Positions 1-12,007 of a stretch of DNA of 64,000 bases are shown here, one piece after another (within the stretch, counting starts at the first letter, position 1; each line of letters begins with the position of its first letter). The DNA comes from Histoplasma ohiense (Eukaryota; Ascomycota; Eurotiomycetes; Onygenales; Ajellomycetaceae): NCBI GenBank assembly GCA_017607445.1, contig JAEVHH010000003.1, positions 4,526,001 to 4,590,000 on the forward strand. The letters are read 5' to 3'. The translations under genes were made by a program, and so were the position numbers. A model generated the notes under the pieces. The model had not been told where the DNA came from and did not search any database. It was given only the letters and a program-made list of their open reading frames with translations.

Positions 1-3000
1 CAAGCTCATCGTACTCGATATCCTGCTTGATGTTAGATTTATATGCTGGCATGGTCTTTCCCCAAACAAGCCAGCCAGGATAATCGTGGTCGACATAGTA
101 TTCCGCCTCCGGCCTGGCGAAACTTGCAAGGTACTCCTCAGTCCAACCCTTTTTGTATGGTTGTGTGGCGACTTGGATTTTGGAAGGAAAACGTTGAACA
201 CCCATGATGTAGTTTTCATATTTATGACTGCAGACTGCCCTCACATCTACCATGGTAAACAGAGCAACAAGGGTTTGGGAGTATATCCCTCTCAGGCTCG
301 GGTGAGAATCGATGGATCCTTGTATGATGAGGTTTACCAAATTCTCGCTTGCGACATAATCAAATCTCAGACCCAAGCCAATGACGATCGCTGCAGTCCT
401 GCTGGCCATTTTCCAGTGGGATACCCGTGCCAAATCGGTCAGCTCTTCTGAAAGCTCAGCCTTCTTCTGTTCTATCAAAGCTCGCTTTTTTTGAAGAGCT
501 TCCCGTTTATTATCAATAATAGGCTGCACATCACTCTTTGGGGCGATAGACTTTATAATGTCCTGGTCAAGTACCGCCATCCTCTCCATTGGGCGTCCAT
601 AATCCATAATCTGATAGACAGCCCCGGAACACAGTTTTTGAATCGAGGGCCTATCAACGGCGTTGGCTTCTATAAATGCCTTAATGAGAGACGGCGCGTA
701 TTTCCAATGCCGGCCCACGGGTTTTGCGATGCTGCTGAAAAGGATAGAGTATATGGCACCTTTTAAACGGGGGTAATCGTTTGTCTTGATTGCTGTTTGT
801 AGTGCTTTGATCAAGGTCGGAATAATAAGTAGTCTTGATCCCCAAATCGCCTTGAGAGCAGATTCGCTGGCTCCTTGGGCACTTCGCCTTATATCAGTGT
901 ACAGCGAGACACTCGACTCAGCGAGATCAAGTAGAAGGGTTTCATCAAGCTTAGATCGAGGTCGAGGGGAGGCATTGTGTCGGAGTCTTTGCACGTGATA
1001 AACATTTGCACGACGAACAAGTAAAGGCCGAGGATAATCTTTACGAACGCCGCTTACTTTATATGGCTGGGTGTCAGCCGCGAGGAGTTTGGTAACTCGG
1101 TCGAGAATATGGGCGGATTTCTCTATTCCAACGTCGACAAACCATGAACGATAGGCAGTATACAAAGGAGGGAAGCATGAAACGTCATCTTCCTGCTTTT
1201 CCACCAAAAACCTGTGAACGTTATGTAATACTTCACCAACGCGGCGTCTAATCTCATGGATGGAGATATAGAGTGGGTCGTCTTCTTTCAATAGGTATCC
1301 AGTAGGATATTGGAATGTCTGTCGCACAGCAGAATCGTCGGAGCCGTCTAGTGCAGAATCATCTTCAGAACTTCCTTCGTCAGAACATGGGTCGTTCGCA
1401 TCGGACATTTTGACGTCAAGATCTGCACGGGAATTTCTATCCCCAGTGTTGTAGTATGAAGATGCCTTGTTATCAAACAACGTAGATATTCCAGAAATGA
1501 TGAGTCTGAGTAAAACAAGCTTTCGTGTCACTTCATCGGACCATTCCTTGCCGCTTCCGTCTCGGTTTATACTTGGTGTCTCGCTTGTAAGGGATGTAAG
1601 TTGATCCAGAGCGTTCTCTGCCTGTGACTTGAAGAGCTTGACTGCAAATTCAAGTTCTTCTCGTTGTGGGACATGCCATTTGATGGTTAGATGGTTTGGG
1701 TCATGCCTCTGACCCCATTGTTCTACTTGAATACCTTTTTCCTTGACATCCGGCTCATACAGAGAGTGGTCAATAACATACGTCGCCGTAAGGTTCAGAA
1801 GCAAATGGTGGATAAAATTCGAAACATGGACAGTTGGGATGCCCTTGCATTTTTGTTGCATGTAGATGGCAATGTCGAAAAGATCTGTTCTGTATTTTAA
1901 AACAGCAGACCCCACATGAACGACACACATGCTCAGCATGCTAACATTCCAGACGAGTCCGCGGTCGCGAGGCAAGATATCTGAGCCTGTGGTCCTTGTG
2001 GAGGCCGCGCCATTTTCATCTATCTCGGTACGTATAGATTGTATTAGGAGTGGAACAAGACTCTTCAGAGCCTTTTCAGGGTTGACTTTACAAACGGCAT
2101 TGCAAATAAATGCCATTGCATCTCGGGCTGGATGGATAACATGACCAGAAACAAAATTTACGATTTTGATTAAAGCTTGGTCATATAGTTCTGGTGAAAG
2201 GGATGCGAGTAGAGGCATAAGCGTCGCAGGTAATGTATTAACGACGTTCTCCTCGGGAGAGCCGCTGCGAACCCGAGCAGCGTCGGGGAGGTTTTCGAGA
2301 AGAGTGAATACTCTGCCAAGAAAAGATAATAAAAATTCTCCAAATTGAGTTGTTGACGACCGCAAGATCATTTCTTCCTCTTGATCAGTGAGTTCTGTGT
2401 CATAGTTCATCTCAATAGACGCTCCCTCATTTTCCATTCTTTCGAGCTCCCCAGTTATCCACTGAACAGCCAACATATTTCCGTTCACATCGTCACGATC
2501 CCGAGTAAGGTCTTCAAAAGGGATATTGTAGCAGACCGACTGTATGAAAGCCAACGAATGTAAGGATTTTTCTAAGTCGTTGGCATCAATGCCCGGTAAG
2601 ACTAATCCCAACAGCGTGGTAATATGGCAACGGAACCCCTTGGTTCGCGCCATCAGCCGGGATAAAACCTGCAGAGATCGAAGAGAGGAAGTTGTCCTAT
2701 GGACTTCTACCAAACCCTGCAGTGAGGGGTAAATTCTTTGAAGGGCTCCAGGCAAAATAAGCTTCGGTTCCAGGTATGCTAAGCTTTGAAGAGTGGACAG
2801 CGCAAAGTTCATTGCGACCCCGAGCTTCGAATATATCCCCATAAATGTTACCTCCCGAAGACACAGGACAAAACGTCGTTTCAATGCATCGTTTAATCTC
2901 CGCTCGGGTGGGACCTCGTTTTCCTTGTCATGCTCCATGTTCCACCGCATCACAAAGAAGTCTGCGAGGTAGTAAACGAGTTGTGACAACGCCTTTGACC

Positions 3001-4254
3001 ATACGCCAGTATTAGAAGGGTGGAAGAAAGTTTCCACTGCTTCTATCAAACCTTCAAGCTTGGATAATATAGAGTGTTCGGTTTCAAGGCATGCAGGCGA
3101 AAGTGACATCACTATCCATCGCGCAATATTATGAGTAAATGGGTGTTTTCGGAAATCCCTTTCAAGCATTAATCCTAGGCCTGATAAAGAGTCAACACCA
3201 CTGCTGTAAGGTGAGGTCGCTTGTCCAACTGGAATTTCCATTAACCTCAGAATTGCAGTAAATATGAGTGTGGTTTGCTCGGAGGTAAAGATTCCAAACT
3301 CGGAGAATGGAATATAGCTGGCCGGGAGTGCGTCTCGTGCCATCCTCGATAAGAGATCTGTGAAGGTAACATCAAATGTTCTAGATCGGTTCACTAGGGG
3401 CCAAAGGTGGAAATAAGTTGGAAGATAGTGCTGTGGGAGAAGGTCTTCACGGTCTTCTAGTGGTGGAGTCGTCGGCAAGAACAAGTTCATCAACCCGATA
3501 ACGACGAATGCCCCTTCAATAAATGAAGTGCTGAAATGAGGTAGAAATTCCTCCAGCATCACCGGCAACTCCAAAGGGTCGAAATAAGGTTGAGCAAAAG
3601 CACAAAGTTTCGTTAAGGTCTTGATATTCCTCTTCAAATTCGTGGAGTGAACCAAACCAGATTGTGAAGGAAGAACGAATATCTTAATTTCTCTGTACAG
3701 CGGTTTCCAGTCAAGTATGAGGTCCTTGACCGGTCGAAGGTAATGTTTTCTCCTATATATCCTATTAGCGAAATGATGGGAAGTAACGAAAACCGCAATC
3801 CACCTTACTTCGTTAAAAGCATAAACATGCTGGCGAATCTCTCTGCGACATTCGGGTCGACTCCCGGAGCTAGAGCAAGTTCATAATAAAATTTCACCAA
3901 TTTAATCCTCTGCTCCCTCGTCGGGTCAAACTTCAACGACAGCCATCCTTTCAATTCACGTGTCCAGTGTACAGCTCCTGGATTGAAATCTCCAGATTCG
4001 ACGGCGATATAGAGGTGTTCGAGGATTTCCTCCAGGCTACGTTGTCGCTCACTCTCATTCTCGACGGTATAGGGCAGGTATTTGAAATATGGATATGTCC
4101 TTGGTCTATTCCGTGCCTTTTTGAAGTGATCATCAAGTAAACCCCCATTGATTCTAGTAGGTTCGCCTCCTGGGGACGTTTCCCGCGAAAGCTCGTTTTC
4201 GCTATGGCCGTGATCCGCAACTAAGATATCTGGAAGTTGTTCTCTGGAATCCAT
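1..4254 (-). CDS. BLM10: Proteasome activator Blm10/PA200, N-terminal part (runs off the window)
   Basis: Blm10/PA200 is a large HEAT-repeat solenoid that caps the 20S proteasome core and opens its gate; it acts in nucleus and cytosol. Exon 1 is 3809-4254 and exon 2 runs from 3761 to the left edge, with a 47-nt intron (GTAAGG donor, GCTAATAG acceptor) that keeps frame. About 1400 residues are visible, and yeast Blm10 is about 2140 residues, so the C-terminal third, with the core-docking tail, lies outside. Recognition rests on RPRTYPYFKYLPYTVE near residue 50, RPVKDLILDWKPLYREIK just after the splice, and LWPLVNRSRTFDVTF further on. An acidic serine/aspartate-rich insert near residues 930-960 looks disordered. 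The ATG at 4254 is the first in frame of exon 1. I read no stop codon in exon 2 across 3.7 kb. Confidence 0.9.
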
Positions 4255-4973
4255 GTTGGCGTTAAAAGTGAAGATTGCGAATGGCGAGGAAGGACGGGAT
4301 GACGTCGACGGGATACTATAGAGACCAGTTTGTCTCTGGAGCAGCAGATACCTGAGTATGGCGTTAAGTAGTTAGTTTAAACACGAAGCAGAGTTGAAGA
4401 ATAGACACAAAAAGAACATATGTAGCAACCTACCAAAGGTCACAAATATGGCAAGGGGAATTTTTGATGCCTCAGCCTTTCTCCTTCCTGGGCAGAGAGA
4501 CTGCAGTGGACTAGCCGCACAGCAATGGTGGCCGCAGGTGTATTTACACTGATTCCTGGTCGATGATCATCTATTAAACGAAGGGGAAAAGGAGACGTGA
4601 AGTTCAGGAAGTCATTTGGCCAGATAACTACCCAAGCTCATTTGACTTGGGAGCTACAAGTTGTCCGAAGCTCAGTTGGAAAGTTCTAACTTGCTTTTGG
4701 AAGAGTGATGACCTAATCAGGTTATTGGCTGGACCAGATATTTACAAGTAGAGCCTCACCCTGCAATGAATGCTGTGGGATTTCCAGAATAAAATTTGAG
4801 AATAACGAGAAGGATGGGCAAGTAGGATTACAAAGGATTCTATTTAAATAGTTATGTCCTGGTTGGCTTGATTAATAAGTGCGCTCACCAGGCAGAACCA
4901 TATACGCAAGACAAAGGTGTTAACCGTCTGCTCAGAGCTTCTGATAAAATGCACGAGGGAATAAAACCACAGG
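4255..4973. other. Spacer between BLM10 and GPI18
   Basis: This stretch should hold the BLM10 promoter and leader (BLM10 reads leftward from 4254) and the 3' end of the GPI18 transcript, which comes from the right. I see no supportable gene here; the short frames lack any recognisable protein. Confidence 0.6.
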
Positions 4974-6619
4974 TCATGCTGGCGGAAGAAATGACGCGAA
5001 TAGACCTCCCTGGATAAAACTATATAAAACCATTGCCTGAACCAGAAAACGTGGTTTGAGCACTGGATGGAAAGTGTTACCATATTCGAGAACACAAACC
5101 GCTATATACCAGTACCACAACGGATATCCAGAAGATATGCGGTTGATTATCTGGACATGAGAGTTCGTTAGCGCGAGGGCTGCGAGAACCGCCTGGGGAA
5201 TTGCCAGTCTGTAAAGGCATGTACGTCGATGCTCCGCTTGCGATACTTCTTCTCGTTTCCTTGGCTCCTTGTTTCGTATATCGAAATCCAAGGGCGACTG
5301 GAACGGCCACCAAGATGAAACACCCATTATCACGAGCATAGGAGCTGCGAGACAGAAAAGAGGCAGGTTAGATACTTTCCAGTAGCTTAGGAAAGTCCCA
5401 CTTCCCCTGCAAAGACGAAGTAAAATTAGTATACGACATCACGGCTTTAGGTATCGTCGTAGCTCTTGAGACATACCAGTAATGATTCTGGACAAAGGTG
5501 TAAACGCTCGGGATTGTATTATCACACCAAACCCTACGCATGTCCCCATTTCGGCAATAGACCATGAAGGCACGGTACTGGGGCCCAACAACTCCCAAAA
5601 GAATCAAACTCCCGCCAAGAACAACAAAGAACATCCTGTGGAGTTTGGATAGCGATACTCCACTTGAAACAATGGCTGCCAATCCCACCACCGCATCATA
5701 CGCAAACAACATGCCGCTCAAGACTCCATTGCTACGGACAGTAGTGACGGTAGCAAACAGCCCTCCTGCCACTAGAAATTTTACATCTCTTGCGAACACA
5801 CATCCATGACGATCATCATGTAGCGCAGATGCATATGCGAAAAAGCCTGTAAAATTGAGAAACGAGAATACAGGCTCGCCATAGGGCGCTGAGAGAAATG
5901 CACCAGCAGGTGAGATGACATGAAGTGCTGCGGCTAGGAGGGGCAGCGCACGGCTACTGCCATCACCGAAGACGGTTCTCGATAATCCGTGGAGCGATAG
6001 GACAGATAAGTAATGACAGGTTTGCGAGAGTCCAATACCAGTCAGTGCTACATGGAGAGTATCAGGATTCGAGTCCGGAACTCCCCAGAAGACTACAAAT
6101 GGATAATTCATTAGCTCTCGGTCATTTTGCCAAAAAATAAAAAAAGCCCTGACAAAATAAGTAAATTTAAACTTCAAATAAATAAATAAATAAACAGTTT
6201 CAAATGAAAAAAAACAACACACTAAGAAAACTCTCACCGGATGATAAAAACGACAGCAATTTCGTGTAGCCGTATCCAAACGCCCATTCCTGCTCAAATA
6301 TATAACCGCGCTGGGCGATGCTCACGAAGTAAATCGCGTCCCATCTCACAAGCTTCAGCAAGGATGATGACCACCCACTCCCGCCGCCAATTACTGTTCC
6401 AACTCCCAATAATGATGAGTCTGTGGCGCTCGCTGATGCAGTGGACGGAAGAAGAGTAGTAGATGTATCGTATCCAGGTCCTGGGCTGGCGACAACCGCC
6501 AGCAGCAACAGGAGCTTCCAAAACACGAAGAGGACAGACAAGCTGCTCAATGGATGGTCAAGCAATGTCCCACATATCCACTGCCAACGAGGGGAGGGAG
6601 GGGAGGCTGTGAGCCTCAT
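4974..6619 (-). CDS. GPI18: GPI mannosyltransferase 2 (PIG-V/Gpi18)
   Basis: Gpi18 adds the second mannose to the glycosylphosphatidylinositol anchor precursor in the ER lumen, using dolichol-phosphate-mannose. Exons are 6238-6619, 5477-6092 and 4974-5406 (476 aa), with introns of 145 and 70 nt; both junctions keep frame. Family signatures are the N-terminal hydrophobic HPLSSLSVLFVFWKLLLLL, then LLKLVRWDAIYFVSIAQRGY and EWAFGYGYTKLLSFLSS, then GIGLSQTCHYLSVL. The last exon opens with GSGTFLSYWKVSNLPLF and ends LPPA. Hydrophobic segments along the length fit a polytopic membrane enzyme. The first intron is AT-rich and could be misread as coding because one frame stays open through it; in that frame the enzyme motif would be lost. 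The ATG at 6619 gives a short hydrophilic lead before the first membrane segment. Confidence 0.92.
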
Positions 6620-9607
6620 GGTTCATATTATTTTAAAAATGAGATGGAGGCAAGTTCTGTGGTAGGTTTACATCGCTTCCGTGCGCAGTTACAGAACTTT
6701 ACATTTTAAAGTTTTAGCTCCTCCAACGGGTTTGCATCGTCGTCTCAATAATCGCGATAACCCAGCCAGCACCACCAGAGAAGCTGTTTCTTGCCTGCAT
6801 CCATGATGTAATTTAAGAACACAAATGACAGGAACGATCCGTCGCGATTCATTCCGTGAAAATTCCGCATATTAGATGTTTGCACTGGTTTTGCACAACG
6901 TCATCATCATGAATTGCATACTGATACAGATACCAACAGCCCTCGGCTCAGGAATAGCCTTCCAATCTCTCGTCCCCCTGGGCTTCGATAACCAGCAGGT
7001 CCTCTTCTTGTCGGTTACCTAGGCATCAGCATTTCACCGTTTTTAAGCCCGGCGACCTCACTCACGCCTAGACCACTTAGCACGAAATTCATCCCGGTTG
7101 CTTCGGTCGATAAACATATCTGTACAGATTACAAAGGCACGGGCTATCGCGCTCCATCTCGCTCCATTCGCAAGGCTTCTCTCTCAAGTGGGAGACTATA
7201 AATAAATCTATGGCAATACAAGCTTTCCTACCCGTATAATGATTTCCTACCGAACCAATTAGCTCATTCAACTTTTCGATGTAGTACGCCATCAAAGAGA
7301 TATTTATTTCGCACCGGCCCGTACTTGCACCTTGGTTTGAATCAAGAAGGCATGAATTCAAAATCGTCACCGCCGTCATCTGTGCATTGCGGGCGCGTGG
7401 GTTAAAACCGTTTCGTATTCACCAAGCACCTAAACTCGCAGATTTGCTGTGTCAGCGGTTGGCTGTCGTATTTTGCGATAATCGTCGTCAGGACTGAAGC
7501 GTTTGGACTCCGCAACAGCATCTTTTTCTTTTCAGCCGCCAATCTCGTTCAGAAGAAATTTCCGTTTGGGCTGAGTGACGCGCCTCCCGGTCATTCGTTG
7601 ATTGAAAAACTGCCCATCATCTCCTGTCAGCCACGAATACGCAGTCGGTTAAGTTAGCTGCCGCCTAATCATCAATAATTGCTTGTCCAACCGCCCCGCT
7701 TCATCCAAATGAAATGAGGGTACAACGGAGGAAGAATTTTCGGCAACTCAAAGAACACATCGAGAGGTGTTGAAGTTGTGTGAACGAAATATCTTTTCCC
7801 CAGTAAACTGTGATGTAGTCTTCAGGTCCCGCATACTTGGTGTTATTAGTAACGGCAGCTTGTGATTGTGGCGGGCTCCATCATGCAACGCCCAGGGAAG
7901 ACTGAGGAAACCTTAAATGCGAGCTCCAAAAAGAAAACGAGAGAGAGAGAAAAACTTTCCTAGCAAAGCAAGCAGATTTTTGAGTTTCCCTCTCCTCTGG
8001 TGCCCGATGCAGAAACATAAAGAATCAAGAAGAGAATGTGAAAGGCGAAACATCCGACGGACATTGGTTTTCCCGACTCTCCTAATTTCTAACTTCGAAG
8101 CAGATCTGATCCCGAGGATCGGGGTTCGGAATTCATCTCATCCGCTTTGATTCGATGCTCCTCCAGCCTTGGAAGGGGTTAAGTCGACGAATTCTTGGTG
8201 CCTTAAATATAGAAACAGGGTAAGGTCCAAGAGTAGTGGTCGAATCACAGCACTGAGCAGATTGAAAAATTGTCGGTTTGCCTCAGATCCCCGGTTCCGG
8301 TCGGATCCACTAGCAGCCACCGGCGAAATTACCGGTAAGCTTGCTCAAGGCATATTCATTATCCCAAGGTTCCTTTGCGAGATTTCAGCAAAATCACGCT
8401 TCGCAGCAGCTCGCAATCCACTGATAGCGGGGCCAGCCGGGCTGGTGGAGCCCTGCTCGTGACCAGGCTCGGCTTGCAGAAACCCTGGAAAATATTTTGA
8501 AAAATGAAAAACGATTATGCCACTAGTAGTGGTGGTGGCAGTGGTCAGCGGATGGCAAAGGCCTCAAGCTGTTTCGAGTTAGCTAATCGCCATATTAGGG
8601 ACATGCTATCAAAGTGAATATGGTGGAACGGCGCTCTGGCCGTATTCGCTGTGCATCGTCATTTGTCCGCTCAGCTGGATCAGGTTTCTCATCGGTCATC
8701 GTACTCGGCTGCTCCAAGGCGCTGCGCTGAAGCCTGTCCCCTGTTGTTCCAAGATTCCGCCATCTGCCGCAAAGTCGCCTGGCGGAGTCTGGGCATTATG
8801 ATTTCACCCCCTCGCTGGTGCTAGTGATTATTAAAAGCTGTCATGGAGATGGCCCTGTTGACAATATTTCAGGATGATTTGTTCCCTTATAACTCTCCCT
8901 CTTTTGTGCTCTTGTTATTATCATTAACATTAACATTAACATTATTATTATTCGAGGAAGGCATTTGCTTTCTTGACTGCAATACTGTCCTTCTGTATCT
9001 TCAGACAGCGGAAGCTTCTCATTTATCCAAAGTTAAGAAGATTAATTCTCGGCGAGGCTGAGAGGTAATTTGGGGTATCAACAATCTAGCCATCCTTACA
9101 CAAGACAAATAGCTACCAGCACATACCTGTTCTGAAGTAGCGTACGTGACAAAGTACAGAATTATGCCTGCGTTGTTCGAAAGCGCTCTCAAGTCTTACA
9201 AAGAGAATCAACAACAGCTGTCAACCTGAGCAGAGGCTAACCGACTCGAGCTGACCATAAGGTTGACAGCTCGAGAGCCTCCAAGCAATCTTTTTTTAGA
9301 GGGGCTGGAATTCAGTTCCCACTATCAAAAGTCCCCATCCCGTATTCGTTTCTGGGCATTTGTGCACCGAACCTCACACAGCACTTTTGCTGTGTATCGT
9401 CCAGTGTCAGGCGGAAGTCTATCATTTCGGTGAAACCTCAGGGAACGGGTTCGTTGTCGCCCAGCAAGCGCTCCCGTTCTGCACGGGGGCTTCGAAATAT
9501 CCGCGGCTTCAGAAATTGAATGTCATTCAACCTGTTGGAGATAATCAAGCAGATTCGATGGTCCCGATAGGGGTCATTACAATTGCAGCCCTTTTTCTCT
9601 TTACGTC
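6620..9607. other. 3-kb spacer between GPI18 and the 589-aa gene
   Basis: The left end should carry the GPI18 promoter and the right end the promoter of the gene starting at 9608. Frames up to 97 codons occur on both strands, but none resembles a protein I know and none joins its neighbours across good splice sites. A TTAAAGTTT motif lies at 6706-6714. A (CATTAA)n run followed by (ATT)n lies at 8922-8952. Otherwise I see nothing. Confidence 0.55.
8922..8952. repeat. Short tandem repeat (CATTAA)n then (ATT)n
   Basis: Three CATTAA units are followed by a run of ATT units. This is an ordinary microsatellite in a spacer. Confidence 0.8.
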
Positions 9608-11377
9608 ATGTTTGTCAATCTAGGCTTGACAGCTGATGCGGCAGCCGCCCATACGCACGAGTTCTCGAACCAAGCAAACTCTCAACCGAACACCTCCCTT
9701 CTTTCGCGAACTTCTGCTGCAATTTTTCCATTGGGATTTACGTCGTCTTCGAAAAACCGTTCCGATTCTGGAGCCCCTCAGCCAGTGATGAGCCCACCAT
9801 CTGCTATTACATCTCTGTTTATAGCGCCTCGCCTCTCGACCGAAGAGGACTATGCTGCCCCAAATCCCAATGAGACTGGCCTGCATAGTCGAACGCAGGA
9901 CGTTCCAGCTGTAGCTGCAAAAAAGCAGCAGCATACTCGGACAAAATCGACATTTAACTTCGCGCATCCGCCGCGTAGCACCCGTCGCAAACGCCTCGCA
10001 CTGCGGTCGAAACTGCTACTTCAGTTGCACAGAGTATCCCAGACAACGCGTCCTATACCCGCTATTGATGTCCTATCATCCCCCATCTGTTGCGGACCTC
10101 GAAAACTCCAATCTATATATAGGGGAAAGGACAGTGCTCCTGCGGGCGACCTTATCCTCGTAACCAGAGACGCTCATGAACAGGCGGGTACTGAGGATGA
10201 TAGGAGTATTTCATCTGATGACGATCCGCAGGATCACGGAGAGCATGTTGCAACAGTATGTCACCATCGCAAAGAGGGCGCGAAATCGAACAGTATAGCA
10301 GAGATATCTTTACAGCAGGGGACCCGTTGGGAAGTTTCCCGCCTGCCCTCTGGTGGGTACGAGTTTAGGGGGACTATGGAGAGTGGAGAAGAAAAGTGCG
10401 CCCGTTGGGTTTTACGGGGAAAGACGGGAGGTCGTCGAGTTTCTGGATCCAGCACTGGTGCTGACAACACCTTCGACGATTACAAGCGGTTTACATTTAG
10501 TATGATTGACCCCACCACTCGTCGACACCCAGTTTTAGCGTGGATGTCCCGCCAGGGAATTGACATTCTTGATCAATATCCACTTTTTTCCACGTCAACT
10601 CAACCATCATCTCCAAGCTCGTCCAATCTTCCGCAGACCAGTGATTGTAACGAACCGCCGTTAATTGAAACCGACGAACATCTCCGTACGCTCATAGTAG
10701 TCAGTGGCGTTTGGGTTGCATTTCGGGAAGGGTGGTCGCAGGCTCCGCTTTTCCCAGACATTCCCCCTTCAACACCGACGACCCTTGGCCCCGGAATTCG
10801 TATTTCTTCCACTTCACAACAGCAACAGCAACAGCAACAGCAACAAGAACAAGAACAAGAACACCCAGAGTCAACACGAAATTCAGGAAACATTGTGGAG
10901 AGAGAGGACACGACAGATGGCAGTGCAAGGAGCAAAAGCTTTCCGTTCACTGGGGGCCGACTACGATTGGGGGGCCTGACTCTGAACCGCGCAAAGACGA
11001 TTAACGAGAAATCAAAGAATCCAACTTCTTCTCGACGAGCAACATCTCGGAAAGGGAAAACCAGACTGAAGGATGATGGAAGAGATCAACCAAGCCATGA
11101 TGCGCATGACTCCTTTCAGCCTACGAGTTTGACAATTGGCGAACAAACGCAAACGAAGCCTAACCCATCCAGTGATCATGGTCACTATCTAAGTGCAGCA
11201 AGAAACCTTCCTTCTCCCCGTTACTCATATGGTGAAGATAGCACGAACGATGCGATATCGAGCGCCCCCAGTGTTTATACCGGGGAAGGTAAACCGGACC
11301 AGCCGAAAGGCAAGGGATGGCGTAGATTAGGCCATTTGCTTGATTTTGTTGGCAAAAAGGGATCGGCATCGACGTAG
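9608..11377 (+). CDS. Conserved fungal protein of unknown function, 589 aa
   Basis: I do not know a function for this gene. It is one open frame. The N-terminal 120 residues are serine-rich and look disordered. A basic stretch RKRLALRSKLLLQLHRVSQ follows, then RPIPAIDVLSSPI. The likely folded core is around residues 225-325 and includes TRWEVSRLPSGGYEF and IDPTTRRHPVLAWMSRQGID; this core looks to me like an uncharacterised protein found widely in Eurotiomycetes. A glutamine run (alternating CAA and CAG, then EQEQE) sits near residue 405, and the C-terminus is basic and low complexity. The ATG at 9608 is the first in frame. The sequence GCGGCAG just inside the frame could instead be an acceptor for an upstream exon, so the true N-terminus is open. 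Confidence 0.75.
   Translation: MFVNLGLTADAAAAHTHEFSNQANSQPNTSLLSRTSAAIFPLGFTSSSKNRSDSGAPQPVMSPPSAITSLFIAPRLSTEEDYAAPNPNETGLHSRTQDVPAVAAKKQQHTRTKSTFNFAHPPRSTRRKRLALRSKLLLQLHRVSQTTRPIPAIDVLSSPICCGPRKLQSIYRGKDSAPAGDLILVTRDAHEQAGTEDDRSISSDDDPQDHGEHVATVCHHRKEGAKSNSIAEISLQQGTRWEVSRLPSGGYEFRGTMESGEEKCARWVLRGKTGGRRVSGSSTGADNTFDDYKRFTFSMIDPTTRRHPVLAWMSRQGIDILDQYPLFSTSTQPSSPSSSNLPQTSDCNEPPLIETDEHLRTLIVVSGVWVAFREGWSQAPLFPDIPPSTPTTLGPGIRISSTSQQQQQQQQQQEQEQEHPESTRNSGNIVEREDTTDGSARSKSFPFTGGRLRLGGLTLNRAKTINEKSKNPTSSRRATSRKGKTRLKDDGRDQPSHDAHDSFQPTSLTIGEQTQTKPNPSSDHGHYLSAARNLPSPRYSYGEDSTNDAISSAPSVYTGEGKPDQPKGKGWRRLGHLLDFVGKKGSAST
10817..10862 (+). repeat. Glutamine-coding CAA/CAG run inside the 589-aa gene
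   Basis: About ten Gln codons alternate CAA and CAG, then GAA/CAA codons give Glu-Gln repeats. Mixed codons suggest selection at protein level and limited slippage. The antisense strand shows poly-Cys and poly-Val frames, which are only shadows. Confidence 0.85.
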
Positions 11378-11409
11378 GCTCTCCACTGCGGAACTTCTAT
11401 CCTCAGTTT

Positions 11410-11428
11410 TATATATATATATATATAT
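11410..11428. repeat. (TA)n microsatellite
   Basis: A short alternating TA run lies just after the 589-aa gene, in its probable 3' untranslated region. Confidence 0.85.
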
Positions 11429-11719
11429 TCGATATAATATATTTCGTTGCGTTTCTACGATGCAAAGGCATGGACATGTTGAGTTCGCTAGGCGAATATG
11501 GCTAGCTTATTTGTTTATTGATTTGTTTGCTTATTTCTTTGTTTATTTTGTTGGGGAGCATTCTTATTTGACCCAGACCATCTCAGACCTGACACTCACG
11601 TTCTTTTGTCATATAACTATGCCAAGCGCTACTCACTACAGCGTACGGAAAACACCGTACAGAAAATATTATGAATATCATCAATCCTCATTCTTAAATA
11701 TTCATTAATCATCACCATC

Positions 11720-11914
11720 ATGTCTAAATCTTTCAATTACACCGAAGAGCAATTGCAAAATGTCATTGACATATTTAGAAAGAACCCAATATTAAAAATC
11801 ACATCTCTGTTGCCATTACCCATTCAGCAACCGGGGCCACATGAGGTTATGTTACAGTGCATTTTGCATGGAAAAGTTGATTTCTCTATAATAAAGAGAG
11901 AGTTAGATCACTGA
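11720..11914 (+). pseudogene. Possible remnant of a pogo-type transposase HTH (psq) region
   Basis: The frame begins MSKSFNYTEEQLQNVIDIF and continues KNPILKITS. That looks like the start of the psq-type helix-turn-helix found at the N-terminus of fungal pogo/Tc1-mariner transposases, where helix 1 has the pattern Y-T/S-E-E-Q-L-Q-N-A. After ITS the expected second half of the motif is not in this frame: a neighbouring frame reads VAITHSATGAT and then stops. So the motif looks frame-shifted, and no catalytic DDE region follows. Two related hairpin repeats lie directly downstream. It could also be a chance 64-codon frame; similarity covers only about 30 residues. Confidence 0.35.
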
Positions 11915-11960
11915 GGTAAAAGAGCTCTCTCACATCAGCATCATGCTGGTAGTAGAGAGA
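11908..11960. repeat. 53-nt hairpin repeat, copy 1
   Basis: The unit begins TCACTGAGGTAAAAGAG and ends GGTAGTAGAGAGA. Inside, CTCTCTC faces GAGAGA and ATCAGC faces GCTGGT (one G-U pair), so the transcript or single strand can fold. It matches copy 2 at 48 of 53 positions. Confidence 0.85.
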
Positions 11961-12007
11961 ATGATTCAATTCAAACCTCTCAACATCCTCTCATTACGCT
12001 GCGTAGG

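Noticed and set aside
10600..10950. Antisense frame with a poly-Cys run
   Set aside because: Shadow of the glutamine-coding repeat in the 589-aa gene.
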